The notes under the pieces: model-generated
Told to the model about the DNA's origin: nothing
The model's input: only the letters and a program-made list of their open reading frames with translations
The model's database searches: none
Position numbers and translations under genes: made by a program
Assembly: GCF_004379255.2 (NCBI RefSeq)
Contig: NC_056035.1
Coordinates: 27,900,502-27,964,501 of the forward strand
DNA from: Salvia splendens
Lineage: Eukaryota > Streptophyta > Magnoliopsida > Lamiales > Lamiaceae
Length of the DNA stretch: 64,000 nucleotides
Direction of reading: 5' to 3'
Part shown: positions 33,119 to 44,346 of the stretch, in pieces
How the letters are laid out: each line of letters starts with the position of its first letter
Numbering within the stretch: the first letter of the stretch is position 1

Positions 33119-34310
33119 GTAAAGGCATCCAATGAGCCAAATTGGAACTAGGATTTGTTTCAAATGTCAATATGTCTATCAAGATGGTGTTCAAATGCTC
33201 TTCTAGACCATAATTGTCTTCATCGTCGAAAGAGCTTCGCGTGAGTACCATACACGCTCCCATCAGAGCTCAAATGAGGAAGTTATGGTCATTTTACCAA
33301 AGCCGTTAAGTCTAGAAAGAAACGAGTGGCTGGAAAAATTCAAAGGAGAAAAATGCTTGACCGGGCGTTTTGATTGTTTTAAAGTCCGGAGTCAAAGAAT
33401 TTGCTCGCCCGGGCGATTGGACTAGGAGTAAATCGCCCGACCTGGTTTTTGTGGCAGAACAACCTTTAGACTTTTTTTTATAATATCTTGGAAACTTTGA
33501 TCATTTTGTAGTCACTCCAAAGACTCCATTGTGAGCACTCATCTTCAAGTTGAAGATTTTATCCAAAATTCCTTGTAGTTGCATTTTAATCATTGTCGGG
33601 TTTTGAGTGAATGTTAAGGTATGCAATATAGTTCTTGCGATAAGGATATTTGTGATTGGATCCATATGTTTTACCCAAGAATTATGCCACAAGTTTTGAT
33701 CTACCAAGTAAACACAATATCAAGCAAAGATAAGGTGGATCTAGCCACAAAAACTTGACCCAAACATGAATTGGATGGAAGATAAGAAATGGGAAAATCT
33801 GTAAATGATTAATAACTAGGATTAAAACCATAAGACCTTAATAAAAAAGATGAGACAACCCTAAGCGACTTTCATTAATCCTAATCACCATTTGGCTCCA
33901 CTATTCAATGGATACACCCCCATTGATGCATACCTATACTTGAATCTATCTAGGAAAGAAACAAGCAATCTTCTAGAAGGAATTAGATAAAACCATCAAA
34001 GAGGAGTACACACAAAGGAGGTTTAACATTCATCAAAAGCTGCCCTAAAAAACTACAAAAGCTTCCCCTAACATTGCACTTACCGGGTAGGTCAATGATG
34101 TAGGCATTGTCGTTCACTCTTCCAACACAAGGAACGATCCATCCTCTCGTGGGGAAAGCTTAGCCTTGGATTTATCAGGGATATGAATTTTTCTGAAATG
34201 AACCCACACCCAATCTCCGGGCTTCAACACCATCTTCTTCCTCCCCTTGTTCACCCTTTGGTCTACTTGCTCACCCCTCTTTTGGATGCAAGTATTGTCT
34301 AAATAAATAT
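33119..34310 (-). pseudogene. Ty3/gypsy remnant with integrase C-terminal piece
   Basis: At 34290-34090 the minus strand reads RGEQVDQRVNKGRKKMVLKP then GDWVWVHFRKIHIPDKSKAK followed by LSPREDGSFLVL. After a frameshift it reads GRVNDNAYIIDLPG. This is the C-terminal domain of a chromovirus-like gypsy integrase, which helps target DNA. The flank to 33,119 has no ORF and looks like the 3' part of the same element, including gc-rich cgcccgggcgatt blocks at 33,400-33,450. No LTR pair was found. Confidence 0.65.
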
Positions 34311-35203
34311 TAAGTGTCCATTTACAAATGATAAAGCCCTTTATTTACAATGAGAAATGCAATTAGTGCATTTAAATCTACGTTGTAACAACCGGTGCTC
34401 CAATTCTGAGAATGCTCCTGGAAAGTAAAAAGGCAAGTCAGTAAATACTTTTACCGTGGGGTAAAAACGCATAGTGAAAAATAAATGAAATAGTGTGTGG
34501 AATACTAATTAAGGTGTCTTCTTTAACTATAGTTACAATTTCTATGAGTTATGATTTTTTTATTAATAATTTTCCAAACATAAATATTTATATTTAAAAT
34601 ACAAACTACCAAGTGTTTCTATTATGGAGAAACCTCTTACCTGTTCTATATATTATATTCCCTTGGTTTCAAGATAGTTGGGTCGTATTTCTTTTTAGTT
34701 TGTCCCAAGATAGTTGAGTCATTTCCTCTTCTGGTAAAACCTTTATTCCTTCTCTTACTTTACTCTCACTCGATTTCTCTTACTTTATTCTCTCTCTTAC
34801 TTTCCTCTCTCCACTTTAACCTTTAACAAATCAATTTATTAAATCTCGTGCACAAGAAAAATGCTCCAAATACCTTGTGACAGGAGGAAGTATCTGTTAA
34901 TGCCTTAAAATCATAACATTAGATCAAATTTTAATTTGTCACATACTTTTTTAAAATTTGTATGATAATTATAAAATTGTAAAAAATTTTAATTATCCAA
35001 AAATAATTTTCTAAGACAATGCTAAATTAATGCATACGTGTAATTTTTTTGTGATACTATTAAAGAATAGTAACGCAAATGTGTATTGATGTGATGGCGT
35101 AGACAACTAATTTTTATTATTAGCATATACTAATATTTTTGTGAATAAAATTTATTATTCTTTTAGTTAAAAATATTAATTTAATAATTGAAATTTATAA
35201 TTA
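34311..35203. other. AT-rich intergenic with one MITE-like segment
   Basis: No gene. About 34671-34893 looks like a Stowaway-type MITE with degraded ends (cccttggtttcaagatagt ... ccttgtgacaggaggaag). The rest is AT-rich without visible structure. Confidence 0.5.
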
Positions 35204-35896
35204 TGATACACTATTTATTAGCACTAAAAATACCTGCAAGCATACATGGTAGATCTAGTATAGCTAAATGTCAGTACAGGGATATCGAACACATGGAATA
35301 AGATTGCAACTGACTATCATAAACTAAGCGTCATATACTATCTAGAGACACGGGGGTTTTGGGTTTGATTTTATAAACTAGATATAAATAAAAAGAAACA
35401 AATAAAAGAAAACATAAAAACAAAATAATACAAAGCAGGCTAAAGAATTAGAGTTTTAGGATCCAACTGCTACGACCTAGTGATGATCAATCTCACAAAC
35501 CTTTACCTTTATGCGTCTCTAGGATTATTCGGAAAGTCGCAATTCTAGGATAAGTCTTCTCTCGAGTGCACCTATCCAGTAGATTAGACCCTAACTATCA
35601 AAGTCTCCTTCCAATAGATTAGATTCTAACTCCTCAAGTTCCTAAGACTCAAACCCTCATAAAGGGTCTCCTCTCTCGAGTGCAGATAAATCTATGTGTT
35701 GTACTCATTCCTTTTACCACGTTAAACTAGCTATCTCTCGATTAATCTAGTTAAACGGACAAAGTTCTAAACTTGGTCAGACAAAAGAACAACAAAAGCA
35801 CAAGAACAAGGAAAACAATCACAAGAGCTAGGAAAAGGTTCAATTCAATAAATCAAAACATGTTCACAATAATCTTCACCCAGAAATCTACAAAGG

Positions 35897-37368
35897 TGTT
35901 GGGGTTTGGTGCCCCTTGCACAGCGGAAATCATGCATTCACAAATAAATCATATATACAGATCTATTTGACCGATTATGGGATTAATTAACTACATGTTA
36001 AAACAATCAATTGCATACTAGAACACATACAATTCACAAATAAGGAATCAAAACCCTAGTTCATGAATTCCTACGGTTTAGAATTACCGATCTGATTCTC
36101 CAAAGAATCGACGATTGCTTGCGCCTTCTCCACGTGATGTTCTTCTTGCTCAACCACAAACCTTCTAATCTGTATCCCAAACTCTGATAATGACCTTTGG
36201 ATGGGCAAAGCTTGTCAAAATCGAAAAGGACTTGACTAGGCAGAAGACAGAATTCCCACCAGAAGGGAATGAAAATTTCCGTCTCGTCTGGAAAAGAGGG
36301 AGCACGAAATTTTATGATTAAATTCATTAATTTTGTCTTCTATTTAGTCTCCTTTATATAGAGTTATGATCGGCCAGATTAGGGATCTATGGAGGTTGGA
36401 CTTGGGCCAAACCTGTTGGACTTTTACTAATTCAATTGAGCTTCAATTTAATACAAGTCCAACAGAATATTATTATCAACCACTATAGTAAAATAATATT
36501 GACTGCCCGTCCAATCCCAAATTACGAGTAATTCGGACTTTACCTCTTTAATTTATTATTTCCCGTGTTTAAGATATAAATATCCATTAATTAATTTAAG
36601 CCTGCTATTTGACTTGAATTAATTAATATCTTTTTCCAAGAGTTGTCTAGTTCAAAATCTTTATTTATTATTCTGGAATAAATTCCAACCGGTCGGGTTT
36701 CTGAATAATAAAACCTTTTTCGAACACCTCTTGAGGATATTATCAAACTGGACTCACCCAGCACACGATTCATTGCAATAACAATACTAGCACCTCTAGA
36801 CATTGATCACCACTACCCAAGATACCAGGATTCTTGGATTGCGAAAAATCCGCACCATTTGATAAATCAAAGTAGTGCATAATCAATATCGTATGCTCAA
36901 TGTTATGTCAACAATGATTAAGAAATAACAATCACCGAGACTTCGTCTTTCAGTAAATAGCAAGAAAGACTTATCTCAACTATTAGATCCTTCAGTGCTA
37001 TACCACACCAGTGTCGTTTATTTTCAAAGGTAAGGAAACATGCGGACTGACACTGCAACCTTTCACGATAGGTAGTCAAAGCCTATCTAGGTTGTGAAAT
37101 TATTTTTCTCTTCTACAAAGAACCGACTGTGTCACCTTCTGCGAACGTCGTTCACGGCCAGTCTACTATGCAGAAGAATTAGACTTATTTGCTTCTTATA
37201 CATTTAAATGTTTGAGAAACATCTTATAAATGCATAAGCAAACACCAATGCGATAAAATTAATTCTTCTCGCCTTGGGTTAAAATTAGATTGTAGAGTTT
37301 ATTGTATACAAGCAATTCTATCCGTGCAACATGCTCGAAATATGCTTTTTAGTATATCAATCCTAACA
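35897..37368. mobile_element. Copia-type solo LTR nested in the gypsy solo LTR
   Basis: 1,472 bp with ends tgttggggtttggtgcccct and ...tcaatcctaaca (short inverted repeat tgttrgg), flanked by aaagg on both sides (35892-35896, 37369-37373). No internal ORF of note and no PBS beyond it. Confidence 0.8.
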
Positions 37369-37651
37369 AAAGGATGTTTAACTACTCATAGACAAGTAGT
37401 AAAAACAATAAAAGTACGAGACATGAAAGAAATTGATAAAACCCAAGGTTGAATCTTCAATCTTCAGTCTTCTCTGGTTTGGATCTGCAGAGCTCCGCTC
37501 CAATGGAAGGTGGATGAATTTAAGTGTGGAAGATGGGATGGAAGGATGTGTAGTGAGGGAAAGGATTGGAGGCTCTGAGATGCAGATTATGAATTAGGTT
37601 TTGGTATTTATAGGCTAGAGAAAGGTTTATTTTTAATGATTTCGTGCCCTG

Positions 37652-39148
37652 TGAAGTGTCGGAAAAAAGGAGTGTGATAATTGATGTATCACAATCCCAC
37701 AGGGTCCAGATGATTCGCTAGATCACAGGGTCTAGGAGATCGTGGAACCTTCAGAATTCAGTCATTGGACACACACTTTTCCCGCTTCAAAACCTCAACC
37801 CACTACTCTATTGGCTAGTATAGGGAAGTAAAGGATCGATCCCACGAGCACGGATGTGTTATCACGCATTTGGAGGGTTTTGGGAGGGTTGGTTGCTGCC
37901 ACGCAACAAGTGGGTTGAGAATTTTAAACTACTGGGTCACGAGAATTAAAAGCATCAAGTACTAGACCTAAGAACAGAGACACACAAACGCATTCATGAT
38001 TCAAGAACTTGAAATTAACTACAGAGGGTTCATCAAACTACTTGGTCAAGTAAAAAGGTTTCCTAAATTGGTTAGACAAAAGAGCATGAGAAGTAGTGGA
38101 ACAGATTCCCGATTTAGCTACTAGGACAAAGAAAGCTGCGAAAGCAAACAAACAACGGATCTAGGTCTAACTACCAACGATCTTCATCTTCTTCAGCAAA
38201 TAAACATGAACATGAACAAAACAAAGCATCGAAAGCAGAGTAAACATGGATCAGATTTCAGACATTACGATTAAGCAGAAAATTATCAGATCTAAGCTAC
38301 CAGGTCAAGTAAATCGAAAGCAACAGACATAGCCATGCAGATCCAACAAGTGCGTATCATATTCATCTCTCCAAAACACAATCCACTTCAGATCCAACCG
38401 ATCCAAACTCAACAACACCCAGATCCATATTCATCCACTCCGATTCAAACAATTCCACAACTAACCCACTCAGATTCAACCAATCTCAACTCCAATTCAA
38501 CAGTCAATTGCGAAAAGCATCCAAAATCAGTAAACCCGCATCAAACATCAGAAACCAAAGTAAAACAGAAAATAGAAACTGCCATAACCACGGAAATAAG
38601 GTTCAAACACAAAAGCAGTCGTCGAGCTTCCGACAAAGAAGTTCACGGTGAGAGATAAAACAATGGAATAGTAAATGATTGTATCTTCGCGCCCCGTGAG
38701 GACGGTGTTACACCACAGATACTAACTACCGCTAAGCCTGCGTGTGAAGTGAGCTAACTTGAAATGAAACTAAGGAGACTAAACTTGATGGTGAGAAGAG
38801 GAAGGTGATAGAATGATCATTTCTCTTCAAAGGAGTTGTCCCTTTATATAGTTGAGGCTCGGATCCCTAGGGCACTCCTTATTCATGATTTGTCCTTTAT
38901 GACCTTGATCTTTTTTATTTGCTCCTTGCTCCACTTTTGCTTTTTGCCAGTGTCTTTGTCATTTCTTCGGTCTGGTAGATTGTTGGCGCTTTTCACTTCA
39001 TTTCCCTCCTTTTTCTCTGCCTCGGGTAATTTGTATGCACTTCCTGGGCCCGACAGATTTTACATGCACCTAAACTTACAAACGCTTATTAGTTCACTGA
39101 ATTTACAGAATTTAACCCCATAACCAATGCATGAAATGAGCCTTATTA
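37652..39148 (-). mobile_element. Athila-type solo LTR nested in the gypsy solo LTR
   Basis: 1,497 bp. Starts tgaagtgtcgg and ends ccaatgcatgaaatgagccttatta, the last bases differing by one from the usual ttatca. Flanks ccctg (37647-37651) and cccta (39149-39153) match at four of five bases. Related to the LTR of element A. A minus-strand TATA box (TATATAAAG) lies at 38842-38850. Confidence 0.8.
38842..38850 (-). promoter_or_regulatory. TATA box of the Athila solo LTR
   Basis: The minus strand reads CTATATAAAGGGAC, in the same relative place as in elements A and B. A solo LTR can still start transcription, here towards lower coordinates. Confidence 0.5.
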
Positions 39149-39463
39149 CCCTACAATAAATGGGAGTGTAGAATGGTCATAACTCTCTCCACAGAACTCC
39201 GAGTGAGATGTTTAAGGTATTCACACATAAGCTATTTCTAAGAGGAAGAGAATGATATGCATTAATCACTGATTGGACTCCAAAACTGTCGGGAAACTCG
39301 GCTTGAACTGAGCTTGCTGCACCTTGGACATTGTGCACATTTTTCTGCCTTTTTCTGTAATTTCTCAACAAATACGTCAAAATACCAAAATGTATAATCT
39401 ATGCAATTTAAGAACATAATTTGCATGAATGACATTTAAAACGAGCCAAATCAAGGTCTTAAG

Positions 39464-40247
39464 TAAGGGTGTCGAAACGGGTACCCACGGATACCCGAAC
39501 CCGATTTTGCGGGTACCTGTACCCGAAAACTTCAATATTACACTACCCAATCCCGACCCGTATAGTTATACGGGTAACCCGATACCCACATCGGGTATCC
39601 CAAACCCGCAGTTGCGGGTACCCAAACCCGCAGGCATAATTTGAAGTGTGTATTATATTATTCAATGGTATTATGCTTTTAGTTTTCACTTATCATTAAT
39701 GCTATTCATCTAATACAATAATTTTATGTACATGTTTGTAATTCTAGAATGAATTTTTGGATTGTTGCTAGTTGCTACACTATGATTTTAGATTTGTATT
39801 TTTTTTACTTTGTTGTATTTGCATAATTTCCGACTATTAACTATGCATAAATATGGTGATTTCTCATCTCTTAAATATAATATGACTACGTATGAAATAT
39901 AATGCAAAATCCAAATTTCAAATAAGCAAATATGATAAAAACATCAAGCATGTCTAAAATTGAATCACCATTCAAAAGTTTAATATAAACTAATTATATA
40001 TAAACTTGAAACTAATTAACTAAAATAAAATAATTTAAAACCCTAACCCTAAAAATAACGGGTATTATCGGGTTTAACGGGTATACCCGTGCGGGTAGCG
40101 GGTATACCCATACCCGCAAAAATTTAAAACAAAGTACCCGATCCAGCCCCGTTTCCCTTTGTTGTCGGGTAGGGTGTACCCGATACCCGGCGGGTAGCGG
40201 GTCGGGTTGAGGGTTTCCCGATATCCGCTACCCGTTTCGACACCCTA
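39464..40247. mobile_element. Non-autonomous hAT element
   Basis: 784 bp with ends taagggtgtcgaaacgggta and tacccgtttcgacaccct (plus a), flanked by an exact 8-bp duplication gtcttaag (39456-39463, 40248-40255). Both subterminal regions are packed with gggtaccc/cgggta repeats, likely transposase binding sites. No transposase. Confidence 0.88.
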
Positions 40248-40642
40248 GTCTTAAGAACATGCAAAATCCGTGTTTGTCAAATTACAAATGTGTTGAAAAT
40301 TGTGTTGCCAACAAATGTGGAGTGACGAAGTTGCTTTAAAATATTATAGAAATTTAAAAGCTTATGTGATTTCTATATTCGTGAAAATGAACTATTTTAG
40401 CTTGAAAGGAAAAATTAAACAAAAAATAAAACAAACCTAACATTAAGAAAAAACTTAAATATGAACTAACATCATTGAAACAAAATAATCTCATATAAAT
40501 ATACTACTATAGGTAAAGAGTAATAACCATACTGATAAAATTTCTTGAGTTGTGTTATGTAATTATATCATCTTATTATTTTATGCACCAATTGATTTAA
40601 CTTAAATAAGTTACATAATATACTTTGAATTTAATAAAACAC

Positions 40643-41266
40643 CAGGGATGTCAATCGGGCCGGCCCATCGGGTCGTGCCAACCCTACTCGGGTTTCGGGT
40701 TAGCCCAATGGGTTATCGGGTTGCTACCGATAACTTTAACATGCGATCAATCCAATAAATACGATGAAAATTAGTTATAGTTATAAAATGTATAACATTT
40801 AATTATGATAAATTTGAGATATATGCATAACCTCAAACATAAACATTATCAAATACTAATATTTGAGATTTATGTAAAATCAAACATAATCATATTTCGA
40901 GAAATTTTTAAGCATGTTTAAAATTTTAAATATATTTTTAGTGAATTTAAATTTCTAATTTATTTCTAATATATAATTTTTTATATTTAATATAAATTTG
41001 AAAGTTATTTTATAGTTATCTATATTATAAAAATAATCAATGAAGTGTCGAATTAGGACTCCAACAAATAGAACAATAAAAATTTTATCTGGCTTTCGGG
41101 CCAACCCATCGAGTTTTCGGGTATGGTCCTAACGGGTTGCAGTTTAATCTAGTGCGGGCTAATCGGGTTGTGCTTTTATCGGGCTAGAAATTCCCAACCC
41201 TAACCCTATAAATTTGGCGGGCTTTTCAGGCCAGCCCACGGGTTGCGGATTGCATTGACATCCCTA
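40643..41266. mobile_element. Non-autonomous hAT element, family 2 copy 1
   Basis: 624 bp with ends cagggatgtcaat and attgacatcccta, flanked by the 8-bp duplication taaaacac. The subterminal sequence is rich in cgggttagcccaatggg-type repeats. Same family as 47637-48370 but in opposite orientation. Confidence 0.85.
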
Positions 41267-41689
41267 TAAAACACTAATTAAAATCATATCAATAATAAAA
41301 GATACATATAATACATAATTCCTAAAAATAAAATATCACAAGGTAAATAGTATATATAATGTATTTTAATTTACAAAAATTGTATAATTATATTGAATAA
41401 ATTATATTTTAATATTTAAATATATCAATAAGCAACTGTTTTTATATTTACACACCTTAACATTTTAAATATATAAACTTTATATTAGAATTGAATTTTA
41501 TTTTGTTGTTTGATTGATTGGCCTATGTCTAAGATAATTTAAATATATTGCTTGGTTGCTAAAGATTAGAATATTAGATTAAATAAATTTAAATTTATTT
41601 ATTCTGGTAGTTTTTTTAATTAAATTAGTGTGTGATTAATGAGATTAATATGGTTATTCCGAGTAAATGATTTGTTTTTGTCTTGATTC
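41267..41689. other. AT-rich spacer
   Basis: Very AT-rich; I see no gene or repeat structure. Confidence 0.4.
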
Positions 41690-41786
41690 TTAACACTCCC
41701 TCTCTCTCATATATTACATTTGCCATTTTCGGATGTACCTTAAAAAAAGACCAATTATATTTAAGGAATTTTTTTTCCTCTCCAAT

Positions 41787-42589
41787 CACTACAAAAAAAG
41801 CGCTAGATAGTGACGGAAATTATTGATGGAGGCTGCTAGCTCAACAAAAGTGACGGAAAAATGACTGAAAAACTCAGTCACTAAATAAAGACAGAATATT
41901 CTGTCACTAAAGCGAAGCAGTCGCCTATGTTTTTCGTCATTGGGTGGATTAATACCTTTAGTGATGGACAAATCCATCACTAATATTTTTTAGAGTAAAG
42001 ACCAAAAATGGTCCTGGACCTATGGTCATTTTACGATTTTGATCATAGACATTACCTTTTGAATTATTAAGTCCACACATTTTAACTCGGATCGAATTCA
42101 GTCCAAAATGGACGGCGCCGTTTAAAAGTAACGGTCAATGGCTATTATACCAATTTTGACCGAATTAAATTACTAAATCATACTTAATTTTGGACATTTG
42201 CGCTAATCTGCTTAGAGTGGAGGAGGAGAGGAGGAGCTCGGGAAGAGTAGAGTGGTTTGCAACGGCGGAGGTGGTGGAGGAGATTTAGGTGCAGGGATGC
42301 CACCATTGTTAATCTGTTTAGATCGTCGACTATCTGTTTTTTTATAGATCCTTCCATTTTGGACTGATTCCAGTCCGAGTTGAAATGTATGGAACTCAAT
42401 AATTCAAAAGGTAATGTTTATGGCCAAAATTATAAAATTAGCATATGTTCAGGACCACTTTTGGTCTTTACTCTATTTTTTATTGACAAATTTTTTAATG
42501 ACGGATCTTCCGAAACTTGTTGTCACTAACCTGTTAAGTGAAGAAATTTCACTGATTATCCGTCACTAAATAGCGAGTTTTTTGTAGTG
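41787..42589. mobile_element. CACTA-type MITE
   Basis: Ends cactacaaaaaaagcgcta and tagcgagttttttgtagtg, with a 3-bp duplication aat on both sides (41784-41786, 42590-42592). The subterminal sequence repeats gtgacgga/tccgtcac units. About 313 bp without the inner insert. No transposase. Confidence 0.88.
41993..42473. mobile_element. Mutator-like MITE nested in the CACTA element
   Basis: 481 bp with ends gagtaaagaccaaaaatggt and ccacttttggtctttactc; long inverted repeats of at least 100 bp. An exact 9-bp duplication tatttttta at 41984-41992 and 42474-42482 fits Mutator-like elements. Same family as 52246-53492. Confidence 0.9.
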
Positions 42590-42851
42590 AATGAGGTGAG
42601 TCTTAATTCTCCATTAACAATATTTCAATCACTTTTTTTTATCTTTCTCTTATTTTGTCAATTATGCATTAAAACTCATGTCGTTTCAAATGTTTTTTAT
42701 TTTTTAGGAACGGATAGAGTGTTAAATAAACTGTCATTAATATATGATTAAATTGAATAATTTTTGAAAAATCAAAACAGGTTTCTGCCGTGATTGTTTG
42801 TGGATTATTTATAGTAATGTTAAAAATTAAATAGTATAGTATAGTATAGGG

Positions 42852-43530
42852 ATGTGATCAATTATTAACAAATTAGCAATTCAAAATTAAGACCAATTTT
42901 TAACCATTAGATTAGGAGATCTAGTGGTTGATATAATGGCCAGTAGATTATATTTTAAATTTAAATAATTATTAAATAAAATTAAAGGGTATTAATGTCA
43001 ATTCTCTCTTATTAAAATTATCCCAAAACTTTAAATTTACGTTACTCACTCGATTTAAATTATTTTTTTGCAAAAAATATATCAATTTAAAGGTAATTTT
43101 ATTCTAACGATATCTCAATTGCATATGTTCCGACAACGTTCGGATGATGGATTTTGATGATTTTTATTTCAATTTTCGTATATGTTGATAAGCAGATTTT
43201 TATCAACAAATACATCAAAAAATCTCAATATAATGTATGTAAAATCTCAATATAATGCATGTAAAATATCAATAAAACTGTGTTGATATTTTTGTGTACT
43301 TGTGTTGAAATACTCATGCCATTGTGTTGATATTTGTAATACACTATGTTGATATAAAAACATATGAAAATTATGATATGATAATAAAATGACGATATTA
43401 CCTTTTTGTTGATATTTTGTCTACTATTTATTGAAATTCGTCAGATTTAATCTTATCCACTCATTTTGAAATCTAATGGTGGAGATTTAGTCTTGATTTT
43501 GGATTATGATGCTATAAGCAATAGTTCGTA
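42852..43530. repeat. Foldback repeat, unclassified
   Basis: The left end (aattaagaccaatttttaaccattagatt) and right end (aatctaatggtggagatttagtcttgatttt) are imperfect inverse complements over about 50 bases. The middle is rich in ttgatatt and gtgttgat. An atagt microsatellite precedes it at 42835-42849. Probably a MITE; no target duplication established. Confidence 0.45.
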
Positions 43531-43895
43531 TAATACATATATACAAATGCACCATAATTCCAAATGATGTGAGTATGACACTTTCAATTGATTTTTTTAA
43601 ACGGTTAATGGATTGCATTTATACACATGAAACTGCCAAATAGGATTATGAAATTATATCTAAAATTATTATATAAATTTTAATTATATAAATTTACATT
43701 TTTGATTGAGCATGAGTTTTAATACACAATTGATAAAGTAAAAGAGAGATAAAAGAAAATGTAATAAAGTCTCAAGTTAGTCAAGAACCGATCCCACTAT
43801 TAAACATATTTTTTTTTAATTAGAAACTACATACTATTATGAGACGTGCTAAAAAAAGAGAGCATACTCTTGTGGGACGGAGATAGTATAAAATA

Positions 43896-44059
43896 CTCCA
43901 TTTATCCCACAAAATATGCATTTATGGTTGGACACGAGTTTTAATGCCCAATTGAAAAAAGTAAGAGAGAAATAGAAAAAAAGTAATTAAAGTTTTGTTA
44001 GTGGAGAATAGGTCACAACTCAATAGATGTAAAGTGCATATTTTGTGGGACGGAGGAAG
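43896..44059. mobile_element. Stowaway-type MITE
   Basis: Ends ctccatttatcccacaaaat and attttgtgggacggaggaag. A second, degraded copy of the same kind lies just left (about 43690-43888, ending gggacggagatag). Confidence 0.65.
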
Positions 44060-44346
44060 CAGACAACATTTGAAACAACTGATAAAAGTAAATGGGAGAT
44101 GAAAAGAAAAAGTTATTGGAGTATTGTTAATGAAGAATGAGGCTCGTCTCATTACTAAAAAAAAGTTCTTTAAATAGAATTAACGTGAACGAAGGTATAT
44201 ATATACAGATTGAGCCGAACGTCATGCTCTAATTGGGCCGTGAAAATTGGCCCAACCTTCTCATCCAAAAAAAACACTGAAAATAATCGCTAATTCGCTC
44301 TTCTTTCTTCTTCTCCTCCTTCCTTATCCAACTCTGCACCATTACC

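Larger units (their letters stand above)
35204..40279 (-). mobile_element. Solo LTR (gypsy type) with three nested insertions
   Basis: Starts tgatacactattt and ends tccgtgtttgtca, flanked by aatta on both sides (35199-35203, 40280-40284). Without its inserts it is about 1.3 kb. The left part (atacctgcaagcatacatgg...tatcgaacacatgg) is typical of the 3' end of gypsy LTRs read in reverse. There is no PBS or coding sequence, so it is a solo LTR left by recombination. Inserts are at 35897-37368, 37652-39148 and 39464-40247. Confidence 0.8.
41694..42721. mobile_element. Stowaway-like MITE carrying two nested elements
   Basis: Outer ends cactccctctctctc and gaacggatagagtg, flanked by ttaa. Without its inserts it is about 222 bp. 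It is interrupted at 41787 by a CACTA element, itself interrupted by a Mutator-like MITE. Confidence 0.65.
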
